DNA of 64,000 nt from Staphylococcus saccharolyticus (lineage in GTDB: Bacteria; Bacillota; Bacilli; Staphylococcales; Staphylococcaceae). Positions 49,383-60,057 of the stretch are shown here, piece by piece. The notes beneath the pieces were generated by a model. That model was not told where the DNA came from. It saw nothing but the letters and a program-made list of their open reading frames with translations, and made no database searches. Positions within the stretch are counted from its first letter, which is position 1; every line of letters begins with the position of its first letter. Both the position numbers and the translations under genes were made by a program. Where the stretch lies: assembly GCF_900458815.1 (NCBI RefSeq), contig NZ_UHDZ01000001.1, forward strand, positions 1,240,001 to 1,304,000, read 5' to 3'.

Positions 49383-50840
49383 GTGTCTAACAATAATTTT
49401 AAAGATGATTTTGAAAAGAATCGTCAATCAATCGATCCAGAAGAGCATAATAAACACTTAAATGAAGAACAAGAAACAAATGAAAATAATAATGATGTAG
49501 AGGATAAATCTAACCAACATTTCCCACCTAGAAATGCACAACGTCGTAAAAGACGAAGAGACACCGCTACAAACCAAAACAAGCATCACGAAGATAATCA
49601 AGCACAACGCGATGATAAATCAAGAGAACATGAAGGTTCTTTAGATGACCGTTATGACGAATCTCAACTACATAATAATAATTATCATGATTTAAATCAT
49701 GATAATCATAAACATCACCAAAGTCATTCACAGGATGATAGAATGTCAACTGGTGAAGATGCTACGATTGCAGGCGGAGCTGCTAGTGCTGGCTCTCAAC
49801 ACTCAACTGAAGCTAATCAAGGGCAACGTAGACCGGGACCTAAAACTGATAACATACAATATGATGATAGTAATAAAAACAATGGCAGTCAAAAATGTTT
49901 ACATCAAGATGAAATTATCAAAGATTCACAACAACCATCAGAATCTCATGATTTACGAGACAACAATTCCAAATCTAACAAAGGTAAGAAAGTGGCAGGT
50001 GCGGCTGGTATAGCTAAACATCATCACGATAAAAAGGACAATCAGCAAGATGCGCATCAACGAAAAGAAGACCATCATAATCATGATAAAAAATCAGATA
50101 AAAGTAAAAAAGCTACAGCTGTAGGTACAGGTGTTGCAGGTGCGGCGAGCGCTGCTGGTGTAGCTAAACATGAGCACAATAAACATAAAAATTCTAATCA
50201 ACACAATCATAGAAATTTAAATCGTGATGAACATGACTATAATCATAGAAGCAATGATAATAACGATAAGAAAAAAGACGGATTAATGAAGATTTTGCTA
50301 CCTCTCATTGCAGCAATTCTTATTCTCGGAGCAATTGCAATTTTTGGTGGTATGGTGCTTAATAATCATCATAATAGCCAGAACGATGAAAACAAAGTAT
50401 CTGATCAAAGTAAAAAAGACTCAGATAAAAAGAATAATGAAAAAGATAAATCTACTAGCGATAAAAATAAAGATAAACAATCTTCTTCTGATAAAAACGA
50501 ATCAAAAGACTCTAATGCTAATAACACTAATAGTGGAACAACAAGTAATGATACAAATGGTGGCGACTCTACAACTAACGCTAACCAAAACAACACAACA
50601 AATAACCAAGGTCAATATAACCAACAAAACAATGGTAATGCTAACCAAAATACAAATGGTCAACAAAGAAATCAAGGACAACAATCACATATAGTCAATG
50701 GTCAAGAAAACTTATATCGCATCGCCATCCAATACTATGGAGCAGGAACTCAAGCTAATGTAGACAAAATCAAACAAGCAAATGGATTAAGTAGTAATAA
50801 TATTCATGATGGACAAACATTAGTAATTCCACAACAATAA
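49383..50840 (+). CDS. ebpS: Elastin-binding protein EbpS, LysM-containing membrane protein
   Basis: The 485-residue protein starts at GTG 49383 ([18 protein letters not shown]) with AAGGA upstream. Order: hydrophilic, low-complexity N-terminal region rich in His, Asp, Asn and Lys (about 1-300), with two Ala/Gly-rich segments ([17 protein letters not shown] and [20 protein letters not shown]); one membrane span (about 302-325, [20 protein letters not shown]); an Asn/Thr/Ser/Gln-rich stretch; and a C-terminal LysM domain (about 438-485, [16 protein letters not shown] to VIPQQ). S. aureus EbpS binds elastin through the N terminus. Here the N-terminal region is strikingly His-rich. Confidence 0.9.
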   Translation: MSNNNFKDDFEKNRQSIDPEEHNKHLNEEQETNENNNDVEDKSNQHFPPRNAQRRKRRRDTATNQNKHHEDNQAQRDDKSREHEGSLDDRYDESQLHNNNYHDLNHDNHKHHQSHSQDDRMSTGEDATIAGGAASAGSQHSTEANQGQRRPGPKTDNIQYDDSNKNNGSQKCLHQDEIIKDSQQPSESHDLRDNNSKSNKGKKVAGAAGIAKHHHDKKDNQQDAHQRKEDHHNHDKKSDKSKKATAVGTGVAGAASAAGVAKHEHNKHKNSNQHNHRNLNRDEHDYNHRSNDNNDKKKDGLMKILLPLIAAILILGAIAIFGGMVLNNHHNSQNDENKVSDQSKKDSDKKNNEKDKSTSDKNKDKQSSSDKNESKDSNANNTNSGTTSNDTNGGDSTTNANQNNTTNNQGQYNQQNNGNANQNTNGQQRNQGQQSHIVNGQENLYRIAIQYYGAGTQANVDKIKQANGLSSNNIHDGQTLVIPQQ

Positions 50841-50863
50841 GTTTAATTAAGACTGATTTTATT

Positions 50864-50908
50864 AAATGCCTCAGATGGATGACTATATATCCGTCCTGAG
50901 GCATTTTT
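50864..50908 (+). terminator. Terminator after ebpS
   Basis: AAATGCCTCAG (50864-50874) pairs with CTGAGGCATTT (50896-50906), followed by TT, 24 bases after the stop. Confidence 0.85.
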
Positions 50909-51006
50909 GTATAACAATAAATCTCATATAACCATTAAATACTTTTCACTTAGCTAAAAGACGTAATAACTGATATAATAATTTGGTGATTAAAGGAGGG
51001 TAAATC

Positions 51007-51993
51007 ATGCAAAGAATAGAAAGCATAATTATTGGTGGTGGTCCATGCGGTTTAAGTGCAGCTATTGAACAAAAAAAGAAAGGCATAGAAACACTAGTTA
51101 TAGAAAAGGGAAATGTAGTTGAATCTATCTATAATTATCCGACACACCAAACATTCTTTTCTTCAAGTGATAAATTAAGTATTGGAGATATTCCGTTTAT
51201 AGTTGAAGAAAGTAAACCAAAAAGAAATCAAGCACTCGTTTACTATAGAGAAGTGGTCAAACATCATCAACTTAACATCCATCCATTCGAAGAAGTTTTG
51301 ACAGTGAAAAAAATAGATAATAAATTTACTATTACTACCACTAAAAATGTTTATGAATGTAAATATCTAACAGTTGCTACAGGTTATTATGGTCAACATA
51401 ATACACTCGAAGTTGATGGTGCTGAATTACCAAAAGTATTCCATTACTTTAAAGAAGCACATCCATATTTCAATCAAAATGTGGTTATCATTGGAGGTAA
51501 AAACTCTGCAGTAGATGCTGCTTTAGAATTAGAAAAAGTTGGTGCTAATGTTACTGTTTTATACCGTGGAGAAAGATATCCTAAAGCAATAAAACCATGG
51601 ATATTACCCAATTTCGAATCATTAGTAAATCATGAAAAAATAATTATGGAGTTCAATGCTAATGTGACCCAAATTACTGAGGATACCGTAACTTATGAAA
51701 AGAACGGTCGTACCATTAAGATTGCTAATGATTACGTATTTGCAATGATTGGTTATCATCCTGATTATGATTTCTTAAATTCTATGGGTATTGAAATTAA
51801 TACTAATGAATATGGAACTGCACCTGTATATAATAGAGAAACTTACGAAACAAATATAGAAAATTGTTACATTGCCGGAGTTATTGCGGCGGGAAATGAT
51901 GCTAATACCATTTTCATTGAAAATGGTAAATACCATGGGGGTATTATTACTCAAAGTATTCTTAGAAAAAAACAAACACCACTTGAATCTTAA
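51007..51993 (+). CDS. ypdA: Bacillithiol disulfide reductase YpdA (Bdr)
   Basis: A 328-residue FAD and NADPH flavoprotein that reduces bacillithiol disulfide. The FAD motif IIIGGGPCGLSAAIEQ contains Cys14, the residue distinctive of this family, and the NADPH site is VVIIGGKNSAVDAALELE. A second C-terminal FAD contact is YIAGVIAAGNDANTIF. AGGAGGG precedes the ATG. It works with BrxB, encoded at 24593. Confidence 0.93.
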   Translation: MQRIESIIIGGGPCGLSAAIEQKKKGIETLVIEKGNVVESIYNYPTHQTFFSSSDKLSIGDIPFIVEESKPKRNQALVYYREVVKHHQLNIHPFEEVLTVKKIDNKFTITTTKNVYECKYLTVATGYYGQHNTLEVDGAELPKVFHYFKEAHPYFNQNVVIIGGKNSAVDAALELEKVGANVTVLYRGERYPKAIKPWILPNFESLVNHEKIIMEFNANVTQITEDTVTYEKNGRTIKIANDYVFAMIGYHPDYDFLNSMGIEINTNEYGTAPVYNRETYETNIENCYIAGVIAAGNDANTIFIENGKYHGGIITQSILRKKQTPLES

Positions 51994-52007
51994 TATTTAA
52001 TGTAAAT

Positions 52008-52172
52008 AAAAGAGTAGCTTGCTTAAAACCGATTTTTAATGAGATTTTAATACTGTCCCTAATACTGTATTAGAGAAACAGGCTCTTAAACAACATTATT
52101 CGAATAAAATTTCGTTTTTGTTCTAAGCCTTATCAACCAATCTTATTAGCCTAAGTAAGCTACACTTTTTTT
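52008..52172. repeat. Long inverted repeat between ypdA and ansA
   Basis: An 18-base arm (52008-52025, ending GTAGCTTGCTTA) is nearly complementary to 52152-52169 (starting TAAGTAAGCTAC), enclosing about 125 bases. The right arm ends in a T-run. It lies between convergent genes, so it may be a terminator with a very long loop or a small remnant element with terminal inverted repeats. Confidence 0.55.
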
Positions 52173-52173
52173 A

Positions 52174-53126
52174 TTACTCAAAGTACTCTTTTAATTGCTG
52201 GTGTGTCATATGTTGACTTAGGCCTACAAGTAATTTCAGTCTTGCTTTTGGTCCATTTAAACCATTTGAGAAGATAACTCCGTCATCAAATAAAGCTGCG
52301 CCTCCACCTTCATATGCATAAACCGGGCTAACAATTCCATTAAAGGATCTTGAAACTAATACAATAGGGATTCCTTTATCAAGACATTGCTTGAGTCCAC
52401 TTAAACAAGTCATAGGCAAGTTCCCTTGGCCTAAAGCCTCAACAACTAATCCATCTATATTTTGTTGTGCGTAAAATTCAAAAAGATCACTTTCCATACC
52501 CATATAAGCTTTAATTAGTGGAACACGTAACTGTTCATCTATATCTCGAAAAGCGATTTGACGATAGGGATGATGATGAAATTGAACTCTCTCATTAGTT
52601 AGTACGCCAAGAGATCCATGATTGGGACTTTGGAACGTATTAATATTCGACGTGTGTACGACCAGTGTGAATTTCATCATTGAAAACCACCATCACTCCT
52701 TTTTGAGATGCATCTTTAGATGAAGCAACTCTAATAGCAGAGATAAAGTTATATAAGCCATCAGACCCAATTTCATTTGATGACCTCATCGCACCTGTGA
52801 TAACAACAGGTTCATTAATATCTAGTAATAAATCTAATAAAAATACAGTCTCTTCTAAAGTATCTGTTCCATGCGTAATCACATATCCATCGTATCTATG
52901 TGTGTGAGCGCGTTGATTAATCTTATCTCTAAGTTTTATTACATTTTTTATCGTCATACATGGAGACGGAACATTTAACAAATTTATTTCATCGACATTA
53001 GGCATATTGCTTAATAATATCTTGATGTTGTGAAATTGGATTTTCTTTATTAGTAATCACTTTATTCAAGGAATCTTGAGACATACTCATTGTTCCACCA
53101 GTATGTATAACAAGGAGTTGTTTCAT
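52174..53126 (-). pseudogene. ansA: L-asparaginase, two frameshifts
   Basis: AnsA hydrolyses asparagine to aspartate and ammonia. From ATG 53126 it begins MKQLLVIHTGGTMSMSQD with catalytic Thr12. At about 53000 an extra T turns YANVDEINLL into YA-stop; NVDEINLLNVPSPCM continues in the next frame with the second catalytic site YVITHGTDTLEET. At about 52658, after FNDEIHTGR, the frame is lost again; VHTSNINTFQSPNHGSLGVL continues in a third frame, which fits a deletion of about 14 bases. The last segment reads well to 52174. GGAGGAAAG lies before the start. Confidence 0.88.
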
Positions 53127-53200
53127 TGACTTTCCTCCTATTAATTTTTTACTTTTTTATGATAAAATAATATTTATAAAATAACAAGGAAGGATATTGA

Positions 53201-53863
<663 letters not shown>

Positions 53864-53880
53864 CGACTGTAATATAGATG

Positions 53881-53931
53881 AAGACTACACTGTAGTATAA
53901 GCGGTTTATGCTTACAATAGTAGTCTTTTTT
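53881..53931 (+). terminator. Terminator after cmk
   Basis: AAGACTAC (53881-53888) pairs with GTAGTCTT, extended inward by GTATAAGC/GCTTACAAT, followed by a T-run ending at 53931. Confidence 0.75.
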
Positions 53932-54271
53932 ACGAGCATATCATTTTAACTAGCTAATAAAACTTTATATAATTATTATGAAAAATAAGTTTCACTTCTG
54001 CGATTAGTTACAAACTATATTTTTTCTAAATTATAATTAAACATTTCTTAATAATTAATTAACGTCGTTTATAGTAATATAATTGATAGTTACTTTTTTG
54101 CTATAATGTAACTAAAACTGTTTCATTTTACTATATGAATTTGACTTTGACAGATTTATAATCTTATAAAAACAAAGCTCATTTATAGACGTGCTTGAAA
54201 GTAGAATCTCTTGACAATTCTACGAATTTATAAGATGTTATAATTATGTAGTGTATAAGGAGGCATACAAG
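53932..54271. other. Long leader/promoter region before rpsA
   Basis: About 340 bases lie between the cmk terminator and the rpsA ATG. Two promoter candidates are visible: an extended -10 TGCTATAAT at 54099-54107, and TTGACA (54211-54216) with TATAAT (54239-54244), although the 22-base spacing of the latter is too long to be convincing. No open frame was seen. Confidence 0.35.
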
Positions 54272-55447
54272 ATGACTGAAGAATTCAATGAATCAGTGAT
54301 TAATGATATTAAAGAAGGTGACAAAGTCACTGGAGATGTTCAACAAGTTGAAGATAAACAAGTTGTTGTGCATATTAATGGGGATAAATTTAATGGAATC
54401 ATCCCGATTAGTCAACTTTCAACGCATCATATTGAAAACCCAAGTGAAGTAGTTAAAGTTGGGGATGAAGTTGAAGCTTATGTGACTAAAATTGAGTTCG
54501 ATGAAGAGAACGACTCAGGCGCATACATTTTATCTAAAAGACAACTTGAAACTGAAAAATCATATGAATACTTACAAGAAAAACTTGATAACGATGAAGT
54601 GATTGAAGCTGAAGTTACTGAAGTAGTTAAAGGCGGTTTAGTCGTAGATGTTGGTCAAAGAGGTTTCGTACCAGCTTCACTAATTTCAACTGATTTCATT
54701 GAAGATTTCTCTGTATTTGATGGACAAACAATCCGCATTAAAGTGGAAGAGTTAGATCCTGAAAACAATAGAGTCATTTTAAGCCGTAAAGCTGTAGAAC
54801 AAGCAGAAAATGATGTTAAAAAAGCATCATTATTAGAATCTTTATCTGAAGGCGACATTATTGAAGGTAAAGTTGCTCGCTTAACAAACTTTGGCGCATT
54901 TATCGATATTGGAGGCGTGGATGGTCTCGTCCACGTATCAGAATTATCACACGAACATGTCCAATCACCTGAGGAAGTTGTTTCAGTAGGTGATGTAGTT
55001 AAAGTTAAAGTTAAATCAGTAGAAAAAGATTCTGAACGTATTTCATTATCTATTAAAGATACGTTACCAACACCTTTTGAAAATATCAAAGGTAAATTCC
55101 ACGAAAATGATATAATCGAAGGTACTGTTGTACGTTTAGCAAATTTTGGTGCCTTTGTAGAAATCGCACCTGCAGTTCAAGGTTTAGTTCACATATCAGA
55201 AATCGACCACAAACATATTGGTTCTCCTAATGAAGTATTAGAACCTGGTCAACAAGTTAACGTTAAAATCTTAAGTATAGATGAAGATAACGAAAGAATT
55301 TCATTATCAATTAAAGCCATTTTACCTAAAGAAGATGTGATTGAGAGTGATGCATCTACAACTCAATCTTATCTTGATGATAACGATGAAGACAATCCTA
55401 CACTAGGTGATGTTTTCGGCGATAAATTTAAAGATCTTAAGTTCTAA
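54272..55447 (+). CDS. rpsA: S1 RNA-binding domain protein (RpsA-like)
   Basis: The 391-residue protein contains four S1 domains (about 14-90, 105-175, 192-262 and 277-350), shown by repeated patterns such as GFVPASLIS, FGAFIDIGGVDGLVHVSELS and FGAFVEIAPAVQGLVHIS, each ending in RISLSIK or RVILSRK. The C-terminal tail is acidic. It is shorter than E. coli S1 (six domains), as usual in Firmicutes, and its role in translation may be partial. I chose ATG 54272 (MTEEFNESV), 8 bases after AAGGAGG; the upstream GTG 54251 lies before that site. Confidence 0.92.
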   Translation: MTEEFNESVINDIKEGDKVTGDVQQVEDKQVVVHINGDKFNGIIPISQLSTHHIENPSEVVKVGDEVEAYVTKIEFDEENDSGAYILSKRQLETEKSYEYLQEKLDNDEVIEAEVTEVVKGGLVVDVGQRGFVPASLISTDFIEDFSVFDGQTIRIKVEELDPENNRVILSRKAVEQAENDVKKASLLESLSEGDIIEGKVARLTNFGAFIDIGGVDGLVHVSELSHEHVQSPEEVVSVGDVVKVKVKSVEKDSERISLSIKDTLPTPFENIKGKFHENDIIEGTVVRLANFGAFVEIAPAVQGLVHISEIDHKHIGSPNEVLEPGQQVNVKILSIDEDNERISLSIKAILPKEDVIESDASTTQSYLDDNDEDNPTLGDVFGDKFKDLKF

Positions 55448-55660
55448 TAATTTCAATATAATCATTCTTTATTGTTAATAAACTCACTCCAATTAAGTCA
55501 TAGATCTATTCAACAGTTCTTTGTTAACTTATTGGAGTTTTTATTTTCAATTGAATTTAAATAAACATCTTATAAGAATGTAATTAAACATATTGAGGTT
55601 TTGAATAAGCGTATTCATGTGATAAAATTATGTAGATGAAAAAAGAGAGGAAGTTACCCT

Positions 55661-56971
55661 ATGACTAAACCTATAGTTGCAATTGTAGGAAAACCTAATG
55701 TCGGTAAATCTACAATTTTTAATAGAGTTGTCGGCGAACGTGTGTCAATCGTAGAAAATACACCAGGCGTTACTCGCGATCGTATCTATTCATCAGGTGA
55801 ATGGTTAACACATGAATTTAATATCATAGACACGGGTGGTATTGAGATTGGCGATGCACCTTTTCAAACTCAAATTCGTGCGCAAGCTGAAATAGCAATT
55901 GATGAAGCTGACGTCATCATTTTTATGGTAAATGTTAGAGAAGGTCTTACACAGAGTGATGAAATGGTTGCACAAATGCTGTATAAATCTAAAAAACCTG
56001 TTGTTTTAGCAGTTAATAAAGTAGATAACCTTGAAATGTGTAATGATATTTATGATTTTTATTCTCTTGGATTTGGTGACCCATATCCTATTTCAGGATC
56101 ACATGGATTAGGACTTGGTGATTTATTAGACGCTGTTGTTAATCATTTCGGTGATGAAATTGAAGACCCTTACGACGAAGATACAATTAGACTTTCCATT
56201 ATAGGGAGACCAAATGTTGGTAAATCAAGCTTAGTTAATGCAATTCTAGGTGAAGACAGAGTAATTGTATCTAATGTCGCCGGAACTACGAGGGATGCTG
56301 TAGATACTGAATATTCATATGAAGGACAAGATTATGTATTAATTGATACTGCTGGAATGCGTAAAAAAGGTAAAGTATACGAATCTACTGAAAAATATTC
56401 GATTCTACGCGCTTTAAAAGCAATAGAACGCTCCAATGTAGTTCTAGTTGTTATCGATGCAGGACAAGGTATTATTGAACAAGATAAGCGCGTAGCTGGT
56501 TATGCACACGAAGAGGGTAAAGCAATTGTAATTGTCGTCAACAAATGGGATACAGTAGATAAAGATAGTAAAACTATGAAAAAATTCACAGAGGATGTTA
56601 GAAATGAATTTCAATTTTTAGATTATGCACAAATTGCATTTGTTTCAGCTAAAGAAAGTTTACGTTTAAAAACTTTATTCCCATATATTAATGAGGCAAG
56701 TGAAAATCATAAAAAACGTGTACAAAGTTCAACTTTAAACGAAGTTATAACTGATGCGATTTCTATGAATCCTACACCTACAGATAAAGGTCGACGTTTA
56801 AATGTATTCTATACAACACAAGTTGCCATCGAACCTCCAACATTTGTAGTATTTGTAAATGATGTTGAATTAATGCATTTTTCTTATAAAAGATATTTAG
56901 AAAATCAAATAAGAAACGCATTTGGTTTCGAAGGTACACCTGTTCATATCATTCCAAGAAAAAGAAATTAA
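55661..56971 (+). CDS. der: Ribosome biogenesis GTPase Der (EngA)
   Basis: Der has two tandem GTPase domains and a C-terminal KH-like domain; it assists 50S subunit assembly. In the 436-residue protein both G1 loops are present (GKPNVGKST and GRPNVGKSS), with G3 DTGG and DTAG, and G4 NKVD and NKWD. GAGAGGAAG precedes the ATG. gpsA follows after 17 bases. Confidence 0.97.
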   Translation: MTKPIVAIVGKPNVGKSTIFNRVVGERVSIVENTPGVTRDRIYSSGEWLTHEFNIIDTGGIEIGDAPFQTQIRAQAEIAIDEADVIIFMVNVREGLTQSDEMVAQMLYKSKKPVVLAVNKVDNLEMCNDIYDFYSLGFGDPYPISGSHGLGLGDLLDAVVNHFGDEIEDPYDEDTIRLSIIGRPNVGKSSLVNAILGEDRVIVSNVAGTTRDAVDTEYSYEGQDYVLIDTAGMRKKGKVYESTEKYSILRALKAIERSNVVLVVIDAGQGIIEQDKRVAGYAHEEGKAIVIVVNKWDTVDKDSKTMKKFTEDVRNEFQFLDYAQIAFVSAKESLRLKTLFPYINEASENHKKRVQSSTLNEVITDAISMNPTPTDKGRRLNVFYTTQVAIEPPTFVVFVNDVELMHFSYKRYLENQIRNAFGFEGTPVHIIPRKRN

Positions 56972-56988
56972 AACAAAGGGGATAAAAA

Positions 56989-57987
56989 ATGACTAAAATC
57001 ACAGTTTTTGGCATGGGTAGTTTCGGTACTGCACTTGCAAACGTACTAGCTCAAAATGGTCACAATGTTCTCATGTGGGGTAAAAATGAGGATAGCGTGG
57101 AAGAGTTAAACACCCATCATATGAATAAAAATTATTTAAAAGAAGCTAAACTAGAATCTTCAATTAGGGCGACTTCTGATTTAAAAGAAGCAACGCATTA
57201 TTCAGATATTTACTTGATGGCTTTGCCAACTAAAGCAATGAGAGAAGTAGCTTCTAATATTGATAAAATTATTAATTCAAAGAAAACATTTATCCATGTA
57301 GCTAAGGGTATTGAAAATGAAACATTTAAACGTGTTTCTGAAATGATTGAAGATTCAATATCATCTGAACATAATGCGGGAATTGGAATATTGTCAGGTC
57401 CAAGCCATGCAGAAGAGGTAGTCATTAAACAACCTACTACAGTTGCTGCATCATCTAAAGATGAACAAATCAGCAAACTGATTCAAGATTTATTTATGAA
57501 TGACTATTTAAGAGTTTATACTAATAATGACTTAGTAGGTGTGGAACTAGGTGGGGCTCTTAAAAATATTATTGCTATAGCAAGTGGTATCGTAGCTGGC
57601 ATGGGATACGGTGATAACGCTAAAGCCGCATTAATGACTCGTGGGTTAGCTGAAATCAGTCGTTTAGGCGACAAATTAGGTGCAGATCCAATGACTTTCC
57701 TAGGACTCGGAGGTATTGGAGACTTAATTGTTACATGTACGTCTACCCATTCCAGAAACCACACATTAGGATATAAATTAGGACAAGGTAAAACAATGGA
57801 TGAAGCTTTAGGTGAAATGAAAATGGTCGTTGAAGGTATTTATACAACAAAATCAGTTTACTATTTAGCTCAACAAGAAAGTGTAGATATGCCTATTACA
57901 AATACTTTATATCGAGTTCTATTTGAAGATGTGCCTGTTAAAAACAGTGTCAGAGAATTGATGGACAGGGATAAAAAAGCGGAATAA
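56989..57987 (+). CDS. gpsA: Glycerol-3-phosphate dehydrogenase [NAD(P)+]
   Basis: GpsA makes sn-glycerol 3-phosphate for phospholipid synthesis. The 332-residue protein has the nucleotide-binding [19 protein letters not shown], the catalytic Lys in [17 protein letters not shown] and [19 protein letters not shown] precedes the ATG. It is probably co-transcribed with der. Confidence 0.96.
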   Translation: MTKITVFGMGSFGTALANVLAQNGHNVLMWGKNEDSVEELNTHHMNKNYLKEAKLESSIRATSDLKEATHYSDIYLMALPTKAMREVASNIDKIINSKKTFIHVAKGIENETFKRVSEMIEDSISSEHNAGIGILSGPSHAEEVVIKQPTTVAASSKDEQISKLIQDLFMNDYLRVYTNNDLVGVELGGALKNIIAIASGIVAGMGYGDNAKAALMTRGLAEISRLGDKLGADPMTFLGLGGIGDLIVTCTSTHSRNHTLGYKLGQGKTMDEALGEMKMVVEGIYTTKSVYYLAQQESVDMPITNTLYRVLFEDVPVKNSVRELMDRDKKAE

Positions 57988-58107
57988 TTAGTGTATTTTT
58001 ACTCATTAGGTGAAAATGTTAAACTTTTCGTCATAAAACGCGTAAAATCAACGTTTTGATTGCATAAATCGTTGCGATGACAGTTATCAGTGTGTTAAAG
58101 TCAAATC

Positions 58108-58132
58108 ATAATGATATTAATTATATCATTAT
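58108..58132 (+). other. 5' leader inverted repeat before hup
   Basis: ATAATGATA (58108-58116) and TATCATTAT (58124-58132) are perfect inverted repeats around a 7-base loop, ending 8 bases before the AGGAGGTG ribosome binding site. It could be a mRNA hairpin or a protein-binding site. Confidence 0.45.
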
Positions 58133-58156
58133 AAAACCTCAGGAGGTGAATTCATA

Positions 58157-58429
58157 ATGAATAAAACTGATTTAATTAATGCAGTTGCAGAACAAGCTGA
58201 CTTAACTAAAAAAGAAGCTGGTTCAGCAGTAGATGCTGTTTTTGAATCAATCCAAAAATCACTTGCTAAAGGTGAAAAAGTACAATTAATCGGTTTCGGT
58301 AACTTCGAAGTACGTGAACGTGCTGCTCGTAAAGGTCGTAATCCTCAAACAGGAAAGGAAATTGATATTCCTGCAAGTAAAGTACCAGCATTCAAAGCTG
58401 GTAAAGCATTAAAAGATGCTGTTAAATAA
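58157..58429 (+). CDS. hup: DNA-binding protein HU
   Basis: The 90-residue nucleoid protein: helical dimer region [21 protein letters not shown], then [33 protein letters not shown], the DNA-clamping arms. The ribosome binding site AGGAGGTG is strong and codon use is biased, consistent with high expression. A compact terminator follows directly. Confidence 0.97.
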   Translation: MNKTDLINAVAEQADLTKKEAGSAVDAVFESIQKSLAKGEKVQLIGFGNFEVRERAARKGRNPQTGKEIDIPASKVPAFKAGKALKDAVK

Positions 58430-58437
58430 TTTTACTT

Positions 58438-58462
58438 AAAAAAGCCCCTCGAGGGCTTTTTC
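58438..58462 (+). terminator. Terminator after hup
   Basis: AAAAAGCCC pairs with GGGCTTTTT across a CTCGA-type loop, ending in a T-run. It is 8 bases after the stop. Confidence 0.9.
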
Positions 58463-58753
58463 TTGTTCTTATGTATGAGTCACAAGACTCAAATATTATT
58501 AAAGACTAGTGATTTTAAAACTCACACTACGCGTTACTTATACATACATTTAAAATCATAACTACAAATTAAAGTATTACAACGTCAAAGATGCAATATC
58601 TTAATTTTAATTACATATTATATTTTTAAAGGCAAATTTTAAATCTATATCATCAATGTTATTGATATTTACTCTAAAAGACCAACTTCAATAGATTTTA
58701 TTTTTTTACATATAATGTTAATATTGTTTGTGATAATAAAGTGAGGTGTGAAC
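58463..58753. other. Gap between hup terminator and hepS
   Basis: About 290 AT-rich bases without an open frame. A small GAGTC/GACTC hairpin lies at about 58477-58490. The promoter of the hepS-menG-hepT operon must be here or just upstream, but I cannot place it. Confidence 0.35.
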
Positions 58754-59335
58754 ATGGAAAAGACAATAAGCAAATTGAACAAACATATAAGATATATACT
58801 TAAGGGCATCAACAATTATGAATCTATTCAATTAAATATATCTTTAGGGAATTTATTAGATTCATATTCTATTCCAGACAAAGTTAAACTTGCTTGCCTC
58901 ACAATTGATACTTCAATGCGCCACTTGGATGCTATTGGTGATAATCATTTATCCAAAAAAGCTATTTTGATAGGAGATTTATTAAGTGCTCATTTTTATA
59001 CTTTGCTAGCAGAAATTAATGATCCTACTTATCAATTATCAATGAGTAAAGCTATAGTGAAAATGAATGAGATAAAATCTTCACTTAATCAATCAAATCT
59101 TTCTGACGATGAAATTAAGGATGCTATTGTAAATATAGAAGTACTCTTTCCATTCATCACAATTTCACATTTTGGAAAATCATTAAATAAACTACATTTA
59201 TTTAACGAACTAACTTCTACTTATCAAAATTATCATCCTGAATATCTAGAGAATTTTAGTAAAGATAAAATAAATCAATTTTTAAAAGAAATAAATCAAA
59301 GCTATATAAAAAGAAGAGGTAATGACAATGGCTGA
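58754..59335 (+). CDS. hepS: Heptaprenyl diphosphate synthase component 1
   Basis: The 193-residue helical protein is the small subunit of the two-component enzyme making the menaquinone-7 side chain. It is assigned from its position directly before menG and hepT, plus the HepS-like stretches [23 protein letters not shown] and [24 protein letters not shown] chose ATG 58754 ([12 protein letters not shown]), 7 bases after GTGAGG. It overlaps menG by a few bases. Confidence 0.87.
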   Translation: MEKTISKLNKHIRYILKGINNYESIQLNISLGNLLDSYSIPDKVKLACLTIDTSMRHLDAIGDNHLSKKAILIGDLLSAHFYTLLAEINDPTYQLSMSKAIVKMNEIKSSLNQSNLSDDEIKDAIVNIEVLFPFITISHFGKSLNKLHLFNELTSTYQNYHPEYLENFSKDKINQFLKEINQSYIKRRGNDNG

Positions 59336-60056
59336 AAATCAAGCAAAAAAAGAACAAGTACATACAGTATTTCAAAATATTTCTCAAAAATATGATCGCT
59401 TAAATAATATTATTAGCTTTGAGCAACATAAAGTATGGAGAAAACATGTAATGAAAACTATGAACGTCCAAGAAGGGAATAAAGCTTTAGATGTGTGTTG
59501 TGGCACTGCAGATTGGACAATCGCATTAAGTGAGGCTGTCGGTACTAATGGAGAAGTCATTGGTTTGGACTTTAGTGAAAATATGCTTGAAGTTGGTAAA
59601 CAAAAAACAGCCTCATTAAATAATCTCAAACTTGTTCATGGTGATGCGATGAATTTACCTTTTGAAGATAATACGTTTGATTACGTGACTGTTGGTTTCG
59701 GACTTAGAAATGTCCCTGATTATTTAGCTGCTCTTAAAGAGATGAATCGTGTGTTGAAAACAGGTGGTATGGTAGTTTGTTTAGAAACGAGTCAGCCTAC
59801 TTTACCGATTTTCAAACAAGTGTACAGTTTATACTTTAAATTTGTAATGCCAATTTTTGGTAAAATGTTTGCTAAATCTAAAGAGGAATATGAGTGGTTA
59901 CAGCAATCAACATTTAACTTCCCTGATAAAAAGACTCTAAAAAGATTATTCTTCGAAGCAGAATTTAATGATATTACAGTTTGTAGCTTTACAGGTGGCG
60001 TTGCTGCAATGCACCTTGGCTATAAAGAAAATGATTATTCTACCAAAGGTGATTAA
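59328..60056 (+). CDS. menG: Demethylmenaquinone methyltransferase
   Basis: MenG (UbiE family) methylates demethylmenaquinone with S-adenosylmethionine, the last step of menaquinone synthesis. The 242-residue protein has [18 protein letters not shown], the SAM site [15 protein letters not shown], and [21 protein letters not shown] prefer ATG 59328 ([10 protein letters not shown]), 9 bases after AGAGG, to ATG 59322. It sits between hepS and hepT, which make the side chain of the same molecule. Confidence 0.95.
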   Translation: MAENQAKKEQVHTVFQNISQKYDRLNNIISFEQHKVWRKHVMKTMNVQEGNKALDVCCGTADWTIALSEAVGTNGEVIGLDFSENMLEVGKQKTASLNNLKLVHGDAMNLPFEDNTFDYVTVGFGLRNVPDYLAALKEMNRVLKTGGMVVCLETSQPTLPIFKQVYSLYFKFVMPIFGKMFAKSKEEYEWLQQSTFNFPDKKTLKRLFFEAEFNDITVCSFTGGVAAMHLGYKENDYSTKGD

Positions 60057-60057
60057 C

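Noticed and set aside
49699..50013. 104-codon open frame inside the ebpS N-terminal region
   Set aside because: Same cause: low-complexity coding sequence read out of frame. ebpS itself has a clear membrane span and LysM end.
50308..50694. 128-codon open frame inside ebpS, plus strand
   Set aside because: It is a shifted reading of the A-rich, repetitive Lys/Asn/Asp codons of ebpS, with no ribosome binding site and no recognisable protein features.
54655..55089. 144-codon minus-strand frame inside rpsA
   Set aside because: Ser/Thr-rich antisense of the Asp/Glu/Val-rich S1 repeats; rpsA is unmistakable.
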